A stretch of 64,000 bases of DNA from Aggregatilinea lenta (GTDB taxonomy: Bacteria; Chloroflexota; Anaerolineae; Aggregatilineales; Aggregatilineaceae), in the NCBI RefSeq assembly GCF_003569045.1, contig NZ_BFCB01000002.1:868001-932000 (forward strand), written 5' to 3'. This document shows, one piece after another, positions 50,144-58,774 of this stretch (its first letter is position 1; each line of letters starts with the position of its first letter). The notes below the pieces were generated by a model. That model worked only from the letters and a program-made list of their open reading frames with translations, made no database searches and had not been told where the DNA came from. The position numbers and the translations under genes are program-made.

Positions 50144-52365
50144 TCTCGCACACGACCATCGTCGTCGTCACGGCCAACGCCATTACGGCGGTGCTCTCCG
50201 TCGCGCTGCTGATGCTCGTCTTGTGGCAGGCCCCACGCCGCCGCAGCAATCAGGTCTTCGCCTTCATGATGGCGACGCTGGCGATCTACAGCGGGTTGAA
50301 TGGCTTCGCGCGCTTCATCGACGTTTTGGAGCTGAAGCCGGAGCCGGTCTTCTTCACCGCGACGACGGTCTACGGTATCTTCATCCCCTCGGTGTTCATC
50401 TTCGCGTCCGAATTCGCCCGGAATTATTCGCGCCCGGTCAGGTTCATCCGCGCGTTCGGCGTGATCATGTTCGTCGTGCAGTTCGTGGCGCTGTGGACCG
50501 GCCACATCGCGACCAACATCCGGCCCGTCGAGGCACACGACGGCGGCTATGTGTGGGACTACACGCTGTTCGGGCTGATCACGAACCTGACCATGATCAT
50601 TTACCTGCTGAGCAGCGTTGTGGTGCTCTACCGCATGCCCGAAGAACGCGGGCGCGGCCTGTGGCGCGCCCCGGCCCTGCTCGCCGCCAGCCCGATCTCC
50701 GCCGCGCTCATCTGGCCGATCGTGCCGATTCCGCTCAGCGCGCTGTGTCTGGCAGGCGCGGCGGCGGTGCTCGGCCAGCAGGTGCTTACCTACGAGCTGT
50801 TCGATCCGCTCAGCCAGCTTCACGCCAAGCTCGCCCAGCGCAACGCGGAGCTGCAAGAGGCCAGCCGCCTGAAAAGCCAGTTTTTGACCAATGTCAGCCA
50901 CGAGCTGCGTACGCCGCTCAACTCGATCATCGGCTACACCGAGATGGTCATGAACGGCACCTACGGCGCGATCAACGAGACGCAGAACAACCGCCTGGAA
51001 AAAGTCGTGCGCAACGGGCAAAACCTGCTCAACCTGATCAACGACGTGCTCGACCTCAACCGGATCGAAGCCGGACGCATCGCACTGGACTGGAAGGTCG
51101 TGCCCACGCCGGGCCTGATCGAAAGCGCGCTGGCCGCGATCGAGCCGCTGGCGACGCAGAAGAGCCTGATCATCGTGCGCGACATCGACAACGCGCCGCC
51201 GCTCTATGCCGACGAGATGCGCGCGCGGCAGATCGTGACCAACATCCTGGGCAATGCGGTCAAGTTCACGCATGAGGGCGGCGTCACCGTGCGAGCGCGC
51301 GGCGAAGGCGACCGCGTGCGCATCGAGATCGCGGACACGGGCATCGGCATCGCGGAGGACCAGTTCGAGGCCGTGTTCACGGAGTTCAAACAGGCCGACA
51401 GTTCCTCGACGCGCCAGTACGAGGGCACCGGCCTGGGCATGGCGATCACCAAGCGCCTCGTGGACCTGCACGGCGGCGACATCCGCTTCGAGAGCGTCGT
51501 CGGCCAGGGCACCACGTTCACCGTGACGCTGCCCGCCGCGCCGCTGGGGCCACTGCCCGGCAGTGCAGCGCAAGCCGCCGCCCCGGACGCCGTGCGAGTG
51601 CTGGTCATCGACGACAGTGCCGAAACGCGCGAGATGCTGTCGGACACGCTGACCCGCGCGGGCTACCGCGTCCACACGGCGGGCAGCGGCGCGGATGGGT
51701 TGGCGCTGGCGCGCGCCATGCACCCGCACATCATTACGCTGGACGTGCTGATGCCCGGCCTGGACGGGTGGGAGACGCTGCGCCGCCTGAAGTCGCAGCC
51801 CGACCTCCAGCGCATCCCCGTGATCATCGTCTCCATCGTGAAGAACCGCCCGCTGGCGCTGATGCTCGGCGCGGAAGACGCGCTGCCCAAGCCCATCGCG
51901 GTCGACCGGCTGCTGCATACGCTCGAAACCGCGCTGACCGAGACCCGCAGCGACGAGCCGATCCTGGTGGTGGACGACGCGCCCGACGACCGCACGTTGA
52001 TCGCGGACGCGCTGAAGCGCAAGCACTATAAGGTCGAAGTGGTCGCCAGCGGCGCGGACGCGCTGACCTGGCTGGATGAAAACACGCCGCGCCTGGTGCT
52101 GCTGGACTGGGTGATGCCGGAGGTCAGCGGGTTCGACGTGCTGGCCGCGATCCGGGGCAGCGAGCGGCTGGCGTCCCTGCCCGTGATCGTCATGACGGGC
52201 AAGGACCTCTCGCCGGAGGAGCAGGCGTTGTTGCACGACCGCTGCGCCGAGCTGGTACGCAAGGGTTACGGCGGCATGGAGACGTTTTTACAGGCCGTGC
52301 ACAGCGCCGTCATTCGCCCGGACGCGGTCGCTGACTGCGGTGAGGACTTAAAAACCAGGGAATAG
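50140..52365 (+). CDS. Membrane hybrid histidine kinase with two receiver domains
   Basis: 741 residues. Its ATG overlaps the previous gene's stop, so translation is coupled. The N-terminal membrane sensor (about 1-225) has the same layout as its neighbour, and the kinase cores are similar: FLTNVSHELRTPLNSIIGYTEMVMNGTYGAIN; N box IVTNILGNAVKFTH; G1 DTGIGI; G2 GLGMAI. The two genes are therefore paralogues. Two receivers follow: first VLVIDDSAETREM...ITLDVLMPGLDG...PKPI, second ILVVDDAPDDRTL...VLLDWVMPEVSG...RKGYGG. Both keep the acidic pair, the Asp and a Lys. No DNA-binding output is attached; partners are probably the receivers encoded downstream. Confidence 0.92.
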   Translation: MISHTTIVVVTANAITAVLSVALLMLVLWQAPRRRSNQVFAFMMATLAIYSGLNGFARFIDVLELKPEPVFFTATTVYGIFIPSVFIFASEFARNYSRPVRFIRAFGVIMFVVQFVALWTGHIATNIRPVEAHDGGYVWDYTLFGLITNLTMIIYLLSSVVVLYRMPEERGRGLWRAPALLAASPISAALIWPIVPIPLSALCLAGAAAVLGQQVLTYELFDPLSQLHAKLAQRNAELQEASRLKSQFLTNVSHELRTPLNSIIGYTEMVMNGTYGAINETQNNRLEKVVRNGQNLLNLINDVLDLNRIEAGRIALDWKVVPTPGLIESALAAIEPLATQKSLIIVRDIDNAPPLYADEMRARQIVTNILGNAVKFTHEGGVTVRARGEGDRVRIEIADTGIGIAEDQFEAVFTEFKQADSSSTRQYEGTGLGMAITKRLVDLHGGDIRFESVVGQGTTFTVTLPAAPLGPLPGSAAQAAAPDAVRVLVIDDSAETREMLSDTLTRAGYRVHTAGSGADGLALARAMHPHIITLDVLMPGLDGWETLRRLKSQPDLQRIPVIIVSIVKNRPLALMLGAEDALPKPIAVDRLLHTLETALTETRSDEPILVVDDAPDDRTLIADALKRKHYKVEVVASGADALTWLDENTPRLVLLDWVMPEVSGFDVLAAIRGSERLASLPVIVMTGKDLSPEEQALLHDRCAELVRKGYGGMETFLQAVHSAVIRPDAVADCGEDLKTRE

Positions 52366-52394
52366 GGATTGGGGAACAGGGATCAGTGCGTACC

Positions 52395-52484
52395 CGTAGG
52401 GACGGGCTTGCTCCGCCTCTACGCGACAACGTGCTTTTCTCCCCTCTCCAACTTGATTGGAGAGGGGCCGGGGGTGAGGTCTCT
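52395..52484. repeat. Family-A plus family-B composite repeat
   Basis: Family-A type CGTAGGGACGGGCTTGCTCC-GCC at 52395-52418 and complete family-B at 52437-52484. The family-B part is nearly identical to 19706-19754. Confidence 0.8.
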
Positions 52485-52574
52485 GCGATGACCGGATGCA
52501 GCCGCTGAACCACGTCAATAAGCCCAACGAGGACCGAGAACCACGCACACACCACAGAGCACGAGAGACTGACC

Positions 52575-53402
52575 ATGAGCGAACTGGACGCCATTCAGGG
52601 CAGCAACACGCCCAACACCATCACGTCACTGGCGGCGGAGCTGGCCGCACTCGGCGTGCAGCCGGGCATGACGGTGATCGCGCACTCGTCGCTGAGCAAG
52701 CTCGGCTGGGTAGCGGGCGGCCCGGTCGCGGTCGTGTATGCGCTGGAGCGCGTAGTGGGGCCAGAGGGCACGCTGGTCATGCCGGCCCACTCCGGCGACC
52801 TGTCCGACCCCGCCGAGTGGCAAAATCCGCCTGTGCCCGAAGTCTGGTGGGAGATCATCCGCGAAACCACGCCCGCCTTCGACCCCGACCTGACCCCGAC
52901 GCGTGGTATGGGCGCCATCCCCGAATGCTTCCGCAAGCAGCGCGGCGTCCTGCGTAGCGCCCACCCGCAGGTGTCGTTCGCGGCGTGGGGCAAACACGCC
53001 GAAGCCATCACACAGAACCATCTGCTGCCCTACTCGATGGGCGAGACGTCGCCGCTGGCGCGCATCTACGACCTGGACGGCTGGGTGCTGCTGCTGGGCG
53101 TCGGGCACAGTAACAACACCTCGCTGCATCTGGCGGAATACCGCGCCGACTGGCCGGGCAAACAGGTTGTGAAGCTCGGCGCGCCCATCCTGACCGGCGG
53201 CGAACAGCAGTGGACGTGGTTCGACGACATCAACACGGACACGGACGACTTTCCGCTGTTGGGCGAGGCGTTCAACGCCACGGGTGCGGTCAAGACCGGC
53301 AGCGTGGGCCGGGCCGAGGCGCTGCTGATGTCGCAGCGCGCGCTCGTCGATTTTGCGGCGGCGTGGCTGGCCGCCAACCGCCGCGCGCCGGATTCGCCGT
53401 AA
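52575..53402 (+). CDS. AAC(3)-family N-acetyltransferase-like protein
   Basis: 275 residues of the Antibiotic_NAT fold: MTVIAHSSLSKLGWVAGGPVAVVYALERVVGPEGTLVMPAHSGDLSDP at the start, then TPAFDPDLTPTRGMGAIPECFRKQRGVLRSAHPQVSFAAWGKHA, and VLLLGVGHSNNTSLHLAEYRA. The HSSLS, RS-HP-SFAAWG and GVG-NNTSLH segments are the family's conserved core. Known members acetylate the 3-amino group of aminoglycosides; many environmental relatives (YokD type) have other or unknown substrates, so resistance should not be assumed. It stands between kinase and receiver genes, with a repeat composite upstream. The ribosome site is weak. Confidence 0.9.
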   Translation: MSELDAIQGSNTPNTITSLAAELAALGVQPGMTVIAHSSLSKLGWVAGGPVAVVYALERVVGPEGTLVMPAHSGDLSDPAEWQNPPVPEVWWEIIRETTPAFDPDLTPTRGMGAIPECFRKQRGVLRSAHPQVSFAAWGKHAEAITQNHLLPYSMGETSPLARIYDLDGWVLLLGVGHSNNTSLHLAEYRADWPGKQVVKLGAPILTGGEQQWTWFDDINTDTDDFPLLGEAFNATGAVKTGSVGRAEALLMSQRALVDFAAAWLAANRRAPDSP

Positions 53403-53675
53403 GGACTGCGACAGGAGGGGCCGCGCGCCCCGCAGCGACGTTTTAGCCGATTTGGCCGCGCTCGCCTATACTGTGTAAAGAGGGACAGCCTGTGCTGCCT
53501 GCATCCGCGCCTGCCAGCGCCCCGGCGCAAGGGAAAACACCGCCCAGTCTTCGATTGGCCGCCGATACCCAAACAGGGTGCGATGCCGGGTGCGCATCGG
53601 CGCACAATACGCTAAGATTCTCTCGAGCGAGAGTTGCCGGAAAGGAGCAAACGCGCCGTTCGCGCGCGGAGGCTG

Positions 53676-54041
53676 ATGGTACATCGAATTCTGGTCGTTG
53701 AAGATAACCCGGACAACCGGATCCTGATCACCGACATTCTGGAGACGCTGGGCTATATCACCCTCGTCGCGGAAGACGGCGAATCCGGGCTGACGATGGC
53801 TCAAACCGAGCGTCCCGACCTGATCCTGATGGATCTCTCGCTGCCGAAGCTGGACGGGTGGGCGGTTGCCAAACAGTTGAAGGACGAGGACGGCATGGCT
53901 CACATTCCGATCATCGCGCTCACGGCGCACGCTATGGTGGGCGACCGCGAGCTGGCCTTGCGTGCCGGGTGCGACGATTACGTCGCCAAACCGATCAACC
54001 TGCACGAGCTGGAAAGCAAGCTGGCGCATTTTTTGAGCTGA
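53676..54041 (+). CDS. Single-domain response regulator (CheY-like receiver)
   Basis: 121 residues: HRILVVEDNPDNRILITDILETLGY, phospho-Asp in LILMDLSLPKLDGW, Thr in IIALTAHAM, Lys in YVAKPINLHE. All receiver residues are present and no output domain follows. Such proteins relay phosphate between kinases and other partners. The nearby orphan hybrid kinases are likely partners. The ATG at 53676 has GGAGG only three bases away; no better start exists in frame except a TTG at 53634. Confidence 0.9.
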   Translation: MVHRILVVEDNPDNRILITDILETLGYITLVAEDGESGLTMAQTERPDLILMDLSLPKLDGWAVAKQLKDEDGMAHIPIIALTAHAMVGDRELALRAGCDDYVAKPINLHELESKLAHFLS

Positions 54042-54088
54042 GCCACCGCTGGCGCATGCTCGCGCCCAGCAGAAAATGACCGCGTCCG

Positions 54089-55135
54089 ATGAGCATCCCG
54101 AAGATCCTGATCGCCGAGGATAACCGCGACAGCCGCGAGCTGGTGGCGGATATTCTGGACAGCCTGGGCTATACCCCGGTTATGGCCGAGGATGGCCGCC
54201 GCGCGTTGGACATCGTTCAGACCGACCCGCCGGATCTGGTGATCCTGGACGTGAACATGCCGGGGCTGGACGGCTTCGAGGTGTGCGCGGCGATCAAGCG
54301 CAACCCGGCGACGGCCAAGATCCCGGTGATCATGCTCACGGCGCAAACCGACGTGGACTCGCGGGTCAGCGCGTTGGGGCTGGGGGCCGACGACTACCTG
54401 CCCAAGCCGTTCCACCCGCGCGAGCTGGCGGCCCGCATCCATGCGCGCATCCGCGCCAAAGAGGTCAACGACCTGCTGCGCGAGCAGCGCGAGCAGATCC
54501 AGCGCACGTTCGAGCGCTTCGTCGCGCCCGAGATCGTCGAGCAGCTTCTGGACGACCCGACGCGCGTGCAGCTCGGCGGCGCAGAGACAACCGTCACGGT
54601 GCTCTTTGCGGATCTGGAACGCTTCACGACCGTGTCGGAGCACGCGGCCCCAACGCGGCTGCTGGAAGTGCTCAACGGCTACCTGACGCTGCTGGTGCGC
54701 TGCATCAAGTCGCACGGCGGCACGGTCAACAAGTACCTGGGCGATGGCATCATGGCGCTGTACAACACGCCCCTGCCCCAGGAGGACCACGCGCTGCGCG
54801 CCGTGAAGACCGCGCTCGATGCGCGCGCGGCGCTGCCGGACTATTACGCCGAGCTTGAGCCGGAGCTGCAGCTGCCGGTCAACTTTGGCATTCACACCGG
54901 CAAAGCGATCGTCGGCAACATCGGGACGCCGGAGCTGATGGATTTCACCGCCGTAGGCGACACCGTCAACCTGGCCAGCCGCCTGCAAGATCTCAGCGAT
55001 CATGGCGAAATCACCATCAGCCAGGACAGCCACCGGCTGGTGGCCGATCAGGTCCTGGCCGAGTGTGTGGGGCCGCGCATCGTGCGCGGGCGTGAAGAGC
55101 AGGTCGTGACGTTCCTCGTTCAAGGTCTGCGCTAA
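54089..55135 (+). CDS. Response regulator fused to a class III adenylate cyclase
   Basis: 348 residues. The receiver domain (1-122) is complete: ILIAEDNRDSREL, phospho-Asp in LVILDVNMPGLDG, PKPF. A helical linker (about 123-160, EVNDLLREQREQIQRTFERFVAPEIVEQLL) leads to a class III cyclase domain (about 165-345). Metal-binding Asps are seen in TVLFADLERFTT and KYLGDGIMA, adenine-type residues in NKYLGD (Lys) and MDFTAVGD (Asp), and the transition-state Arg in NLASRL. It therefore probably makes cAMP rather than cGMP under control of phosphorylation. It lies 47 bases after the lone receiver gene, which suggests one transcript. A cyclic-nucleotide-binding protein is encoded 5 kb downstream. Confidence 0.93.
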   Translation: MSIPKILIAEDNRDSRELVADILDSLGYTPVMAEDGRRALDIVQTDPPDLVILDVNMPGLDGFEVCAAIKRNPATAKIPVIMLTAQTDVDSRVSALGLGADDYLPKPFHPRELAARIHARIRAKEVNDLLREQREQIQRTFERFVAPEIVEQLLDDPTRVQLGGAETTVTVLFADLERFTTVSEHAAPTRLLEVLNGYLTLLVRCIKSHGGTVNKYLGDGIMALYNTPLPQEDHALRAVKTALDARAALPDYYAELEPELQLPVNFGIHTGKAIVGNIGTPELMDFTAVGDTVNLASRLQDLSDHGEITISQDSHRLVADQVLAECVGPRIVRGREEQVVTFLVQGLR

Positions 55136-55242
55136 CCGCCTCGCGCCCTCCCGTCGCACCATCGTCCTAATCGTTTTATCGTCAACCAGGCAGGCACGCC
55201 TGAACGGAATCATCCGGGTGCCGCCTCTGTGGAGGAGTCGTA

Positions 55243-56430
55243 ATGGATTGGAATGACCTGCGCGCAGCGGTCGGTGACAACACGTCAGAAGCCCTCACCC
55301 GTCTGGGTGGCATCGCCCTGATCCTGCTTATCACCTGGCTGGTGCGGTGGGTTGTGCTCACCATGATCCCAAGCCTCGTCAGAAAGGTCACCAGCCGCAC
55401 CAACACCACCCTCGACGATCGCGTAGTGACTATCATCGAGCCGCCGCTGCACTTCCTGATCACGGTGCTGGGGATCTGGCTGGCGCTGCGCGTGCTGGAA
55501 TTCCCGTACGGCATTACGGACGTCATCGACCGCATCATGTCCTCGCTGGTCGCCGTGGCGTTCTTCTGGGCGGCCTACCGGGGCGTGGAGCTGGGCATGT
55601 CGATGCTGCGGCGCGTGCTGCGGCGCACCACGACGCCCGTCTCGAACATCGCCAACAACCGGCTGTCGCTGGCGATGGAGCAGATCGCCCGCGCGACGAT
55701 CATCCTGTTCGCGGCGACGACCATCCTGCAAACGTGGGGTTACAACGTCGGCAGTCTGGTCGCCGGGCTGGGCATCGGCGGGCTGGCGGTCGCGCTGGCC
55801 GCGCAGGACGCGCTGGCGAACCTGATCGGCTACTTCGTGATCCTGGCCGACGAGCCGTTCATCGTGGGCGAGTTCATCGTCATGGGCGACCTGTCCGGCA
55901 CGGTCGAGAAGCTCGGCTTCCGCAGCACGCGGGTGCGTATGCTCGACCAGTCGCTGGTCACCGTGCCGAACAAGACGATCGTGAACTCCAACATCCGCAA
56001 CTGGTCGCGCCTGTCCAAGCGCCGCCTGAACATGACGCTCGGCATCGAATACGGCAATGCGCCGGAAGCGGTGCTGTCGGTCGTGCAGGCCATCCGTGAA
56101 ATGCTGATGAATCACGAGCTGGTCGAGAACGACTCGGTCGTGGTGCAGTTCACCGACTTCGGCGCCAGCTCGCTCGACCTGATGATCATCGCGTTCATGA
56201 CGACGCCGGGCTGGAACGAGTTCCAGGCCGCGCGCCAGGACATCAACCTGAAGATCATGACGCTGCTGGCCGAGCGCGGCGTGGGCGTCGCCTTCCCGAC
56301 GCACACGGTCGTTCTGGAGAGCGGGGCCAAGTCTGGCGACGGGCACCAGAGCGCGTTCTTCCCGCCGTCCAAAGCGGAACCGGAGCGCACGGCGGCCAAT
56401 TCACCCGTGCCGGACGACGCCGCAAATTGA
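55243..56430 (+). CDS. MscS-family mechanosensitive channel
   Basis: 395 residues, with GGAGGAG 5 bases before the ATG. There are four or five hydrophobic segments (about 22-45, 70-95, 105-120, 145-165, 170-190). The pore helix and following beta domain match MscS: VGSLVAGLGIGGLAVALAAQDALANLIGYFVILADEPFIVGEFIVMGDLSGTVEKLGFRSTRVRMLDQSLVTVPNKTIVNSNIRNWSR. It opens under membrane tension to release solutes in hypo-osmotic shock. The last 40 residues are a charged tail. It is about 100 residues longer than the E. coli MscS because of extra N-terminal membrane helices. Confidence 0.95.
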   Translation: MDWNDLRAAVGDNTSEALTRLGGIALILLITWLVRWVVLTMIPSLVRKVTSRTNTTLDDRVVTIIEPPLHFLITVLGIWLALRVLEFPYGITDVIDRIMSSLVAVAFFWAAYRGVELGMSMLRRVLRRTTTPVSNIANNRLSLAMEQIARATIILFAATTILQTWGYNVGSLVAGLGIGGLAVALAAQDALANLIGYFVILADEPFIVGEFIVMGDLSGTVEKLGFRSTRVRMLDQSLVTVPNKTIVNSNIRNWSRLSKRRLNMTLGIEYGNAPEAVLSVVQAIREMLMNHELVENDSVVVQFTDFGASSLDLMIIAFMTTPGWNEFQAARQDINLKIMTLLAERGVGVAFPTHTVVLESGAKSGDGHQSAFFPPSKAEPERTAANSPVPDDAAN

Positions 56431-56614
56431 AACGTACGCCGCTGCCGGGTGACTCACGCGCCATAGCGCCAGATGGCGAATTGAGTATCATGAAGGCAGG
56501 CCGCGCGGGGGACGCATCGCCGTGTGGCCTACGAGTTCTAGAGGCTGTTATGAACTTTTCGAGCGAACGGAAGTGCGGAAGAAGAAACCTCACCCCCACT
56601 CACTAACGCTCGTT

Positions 56615-56660
56615 TCCCCCTCTCCAATCCGCTTGGAGAGGGAGCCAGAGGGTGAGATGC
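56615..56660. repeat. Family-B hairpin repeat
   Basis: CCCCCTCTCCAATCCGCTTG-GAGAGGG followed by AGCCAGAGGGTGAGATG, a diverged right flank. In the gap between the MscS and PpiC-like genes; nothing else supported there. Confidence 0.7.
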
Positions 56661-56743
56661 TCTTGACACAGCACCGTTTTAGCCGTTTACGGCGCGAAAG
56701 GCATGACACGCTTCAGGCAAGCGTGCGGCGACAAGGGACTGTT

Positions 56744-57880
56744 ATGCGAGAACTATTCCGGCGTTATTCAAGTTTGATCCTCGTAGGCGTGCTCGCCAGC
56801 ATAGTGGTGCTGGGCGCGCTCGCGCCCGTTTCGGCGCGAACCGGCCATGCGCAGTCCGGCGACGACGCGATCGTCTCGACTGTCAACGACGAGCCGATCG
56901 CGCGCGCCGAGTTCGACGCGCGGGTGCGCTTCCTGCGCTGGCAGTATCTCAACGAGATGGTGAAGATCTACGAGGTGACGGGTGGCAGCCTGGAACTGGC
57001 CGGAGATTACCTGCGCAGTCACCTGGCCGACCTGAGCGATCCGCAGGCGTTTGGCGACAGTGTGCTGCGCCAGATGGAAGAGGACCGCCTGCTGTGGCAG
57101 GCCAGCGAGGCCCTGGGCCACTCGGTGACCGCCGAAGACGCCGCCGACCGTGAAGCGCGCTTCTTCAGCGCGTGGACCGGCGTGGACGCCGCCAGCCTGG
57201 AGGGCGACGCGACCGCGCAGGCGTTCATCACGCAGTGGTTCGGGGAAGCGTCCGCCGTGTCGGGCCTCAGCGAGGACGACCTGCACGCGATCTTCGCCAC
57301 CGAGGAGCTGCGCGACGTGCTGCTGGACGTCATCGGGCAGAACGTGCCGACCGAGGAACTCGCGGTCGATACGCGCCATATCCTGTGCGCCTTCACGCCG
57401 AGCAATCCCGGCGCGGTCAGCGATCCTACAGCGGCGCAGCGTACCACTGCCGAAGCGTGCATGGCCGAGGTCATCACGCGGCTGGACGCCGGGGACGACT
57501 TCGCCAACGTGGCGATGACACTGTCCGACGACACAAGCAGCGCCGCCGGCGGGGGCGACCTCGGTCCGGTACTGATCAGCTACCTGACGCAGAATTACGC
57601 CGACGCGGTCAAGGACGCCGACTTGAACACGCTGATCGGCCCGGTCGAGACGGAGTTCGGCCTGCACCTGATCGAGGTGCTGGGCCGCGAAATGCAGCCG
57701 CTGACCGACGAGCAGATCGAGGACGGCCAGTACGGCTACTTCGAGACGTGGATCGACTCGCTGTGGGCGGACGCCGAGGTCACGCGCAGCGATGACTGGA
57801 TGGACGGCATCCCCGACACACCCGGCCTGGACACCCTGCCGGACGACGTGCGTGCGGCGGTCGATACGCTGACGGAGTAG
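56744..57880 (+). CDS. Exported PpiC/SurA-like peptidyl-prolyl isomerase
   Basis: 378 residues from the ATG at 56744 with AAGGGA upstream; longer frames lie in the repeat. N-terminal signal or anchor (about 8-38, YSSLILVGVLASIVVLGALAPVSARTGHAQ). The chaperone-like helical part (about 40-200) starts DDAIVSTVNDEPIARAEFDARVRFLRWQYL, typical of SurA/PrsA N-domains. The parvulin domain is at about 205-320: DTRHILCAFT, ITRLDAGDDFANVAMTLSDDTSSAAGGGDLGPV, FGLHLIEVLGRE. It folds exported proteins outside the membrane by turning proline bonds. Two Cys in the parvulin part (about 25 residues apart) could form a disulfide. Confidence 0.9.
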   Translation: MRELFRRYSSLILVGVLASIVVLGALAPVSARTGHAQSGDDAIVSTVNDEPIARAEFDARVRFLRWQYLNEMVKIYEVTGGSLELAGDYLRSHLADLSDPQAFGDSVLRQMEEDRLLWQASEALGHSVTAEDAADREARFFSAWTGVDAASLEGDATAQAFITQWFGEASAVSGLSEDDLHAIFATEELRDVLLDVIGQNVPTEELAVDTRHILCAFTPSNPGAVSDPTAAQRTTAEACMAEVITRLDAGDDFANVAMTLSDDTSSAAGGGDLGPVLISYLTQNYADAVKDADLNTLIGPVETEFGLHLIEVLGREMQPLTDEQIEDGQYGYFETWIDSLWADAEVTRSDDWMDGIPDTPGLDTLPDDVRAAVDTLTE

Positions 57881-57895
57881 CGCATCTATGGCGCC

Positions 57896-58094
57896 GGTAG
57901 GGGCGTATCGCTAACCCCTACAGGAACCTTCCAGGAAACGCCCGTGTTGGGCAACTCATGAATTGCCCCAACGGGAACGGATGCGGTAGCGAGCGATTGA
58001 AACAGGACGGTTTTTTAACCCGTCCCTACAGAACCACCGGATATTTGCTGGTCTCCCTCTCCAATCGGATTGGAGAGGGGCCGGGGGTGAGGTG
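57896..58094. repeat. Family-A hairpins and family-B element
   Basis: 57896-57923 (GGTAGGGGCGTATCGCTAAC-CCCTAC), 58005-58031 (GGACGGTTTTTTAACC-CGTCCCTAC) and a complete family-B element at 58051-58094. CTACAGAACCACCGG at 58026 is shared with 28361, showing that A and B travel together. No gene in the gap 57881-58156. Confidence 0.75.
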
Positions 58095-58156
58095 CTTGTG
58101 GCCTTTGCTCTAACTAAAACTAATCACTGAAAACTGAACACTACATCGGGGGGCCT

Positions 58157-58690
58157 ATGGAGTCGCAGCAGTTTTCCGGCACCCGCACCGGGTTCGTCGC
58201 AGGGGAATTCCTCACGCACAACTACCGCATCAGCGCGGAGGTCAACACGCGCGGCGGCAAGCTGCTCGACGAACTGAACGACCACATGGCGCTGTTCGTC
58301 CAGATCGAGCGTGCGTTCGTCTCGCCTCTGCACGACCCCGTCACGCTGACAGGCAGCTATCCCCTGGGCCAGATCCGCAAAGACCGTTTGGCACTCGTCG
58401 TGCTCAAGCAGCTGCGCGACGGCCTGCCCCACCGCGAGGGCCAGTACATGGGCCGCGATCACGTCGATCGCGCCGTGCAGATCCTGGCGGGCGGCTTCGA
58501 AGTGCGCGGCACGATCCGCGTGCACCCGTCTGTGGACGTGGGCACGTTCCTGCGCACCACGCCGGAAGCCTTCGTGCCCGTGTTCGACGCGACGGCGGCG
58601 GCCACCGGGCGCGCCGAAGTGACGTTCAGCGGCGGCGCGATCCTGGTCAACCGGGGCCGCGTCGAACTCTTTTTCACCGGCGATCGCTGA
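58157..58690 (+). CDS. Hypothetical protein, possible DNA- or ligand-binding beta fold
   Basis: 177 residues, no signal peptide or membrane helix. The first half looks beta-rich (GFVAGEFLTHNYRISAEVNTRGGKLLDELNDHMALFVQIERAFVSP), followed by a basic region, then VRGTIRVHPSVDVGTFLRTTPEAFVPVFDATAAAT and a final AILVNRGRVELFFTGDR. I do not recognise the family. GGGGGGCCT before the ATG is a weak ribosome site. Being 84 bases upstream of the receiver-ATPase gene on the same strand, it may belong to the same signalling cluster. Confidence 0.72.
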   Translation: MESQQFSGTRTGFVAGEFLTHNYRISAEVNTRGGKLLDELNDHMALFVQIERAFVSPLHDPVTLTGSYPLGQIRKDRLALVVLKQLRDGLPHREGQYMGRDHVDRAVQILAGGFEVRGTIRVHPSVDVGTFLRTTPEAFVPVFDATAAATGRAEVTFSGGAILVNRGRVELFFTGDR

Positions 58691-58774
58691 CGCCGCCGGG
58701 CAAACGTAAATTTCAAGTCGTGTTACAATGACGGCGATACGCCTGAATCCTCCAACACATTCGAAAGTCCGGCA

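Noticed and set aside
52575-53402. Aminoglycoside resistance gene
   Set aside because: The family call is sound but many environmental members do not act on aminoglycosides; resistance cannot be claimed from sequence.
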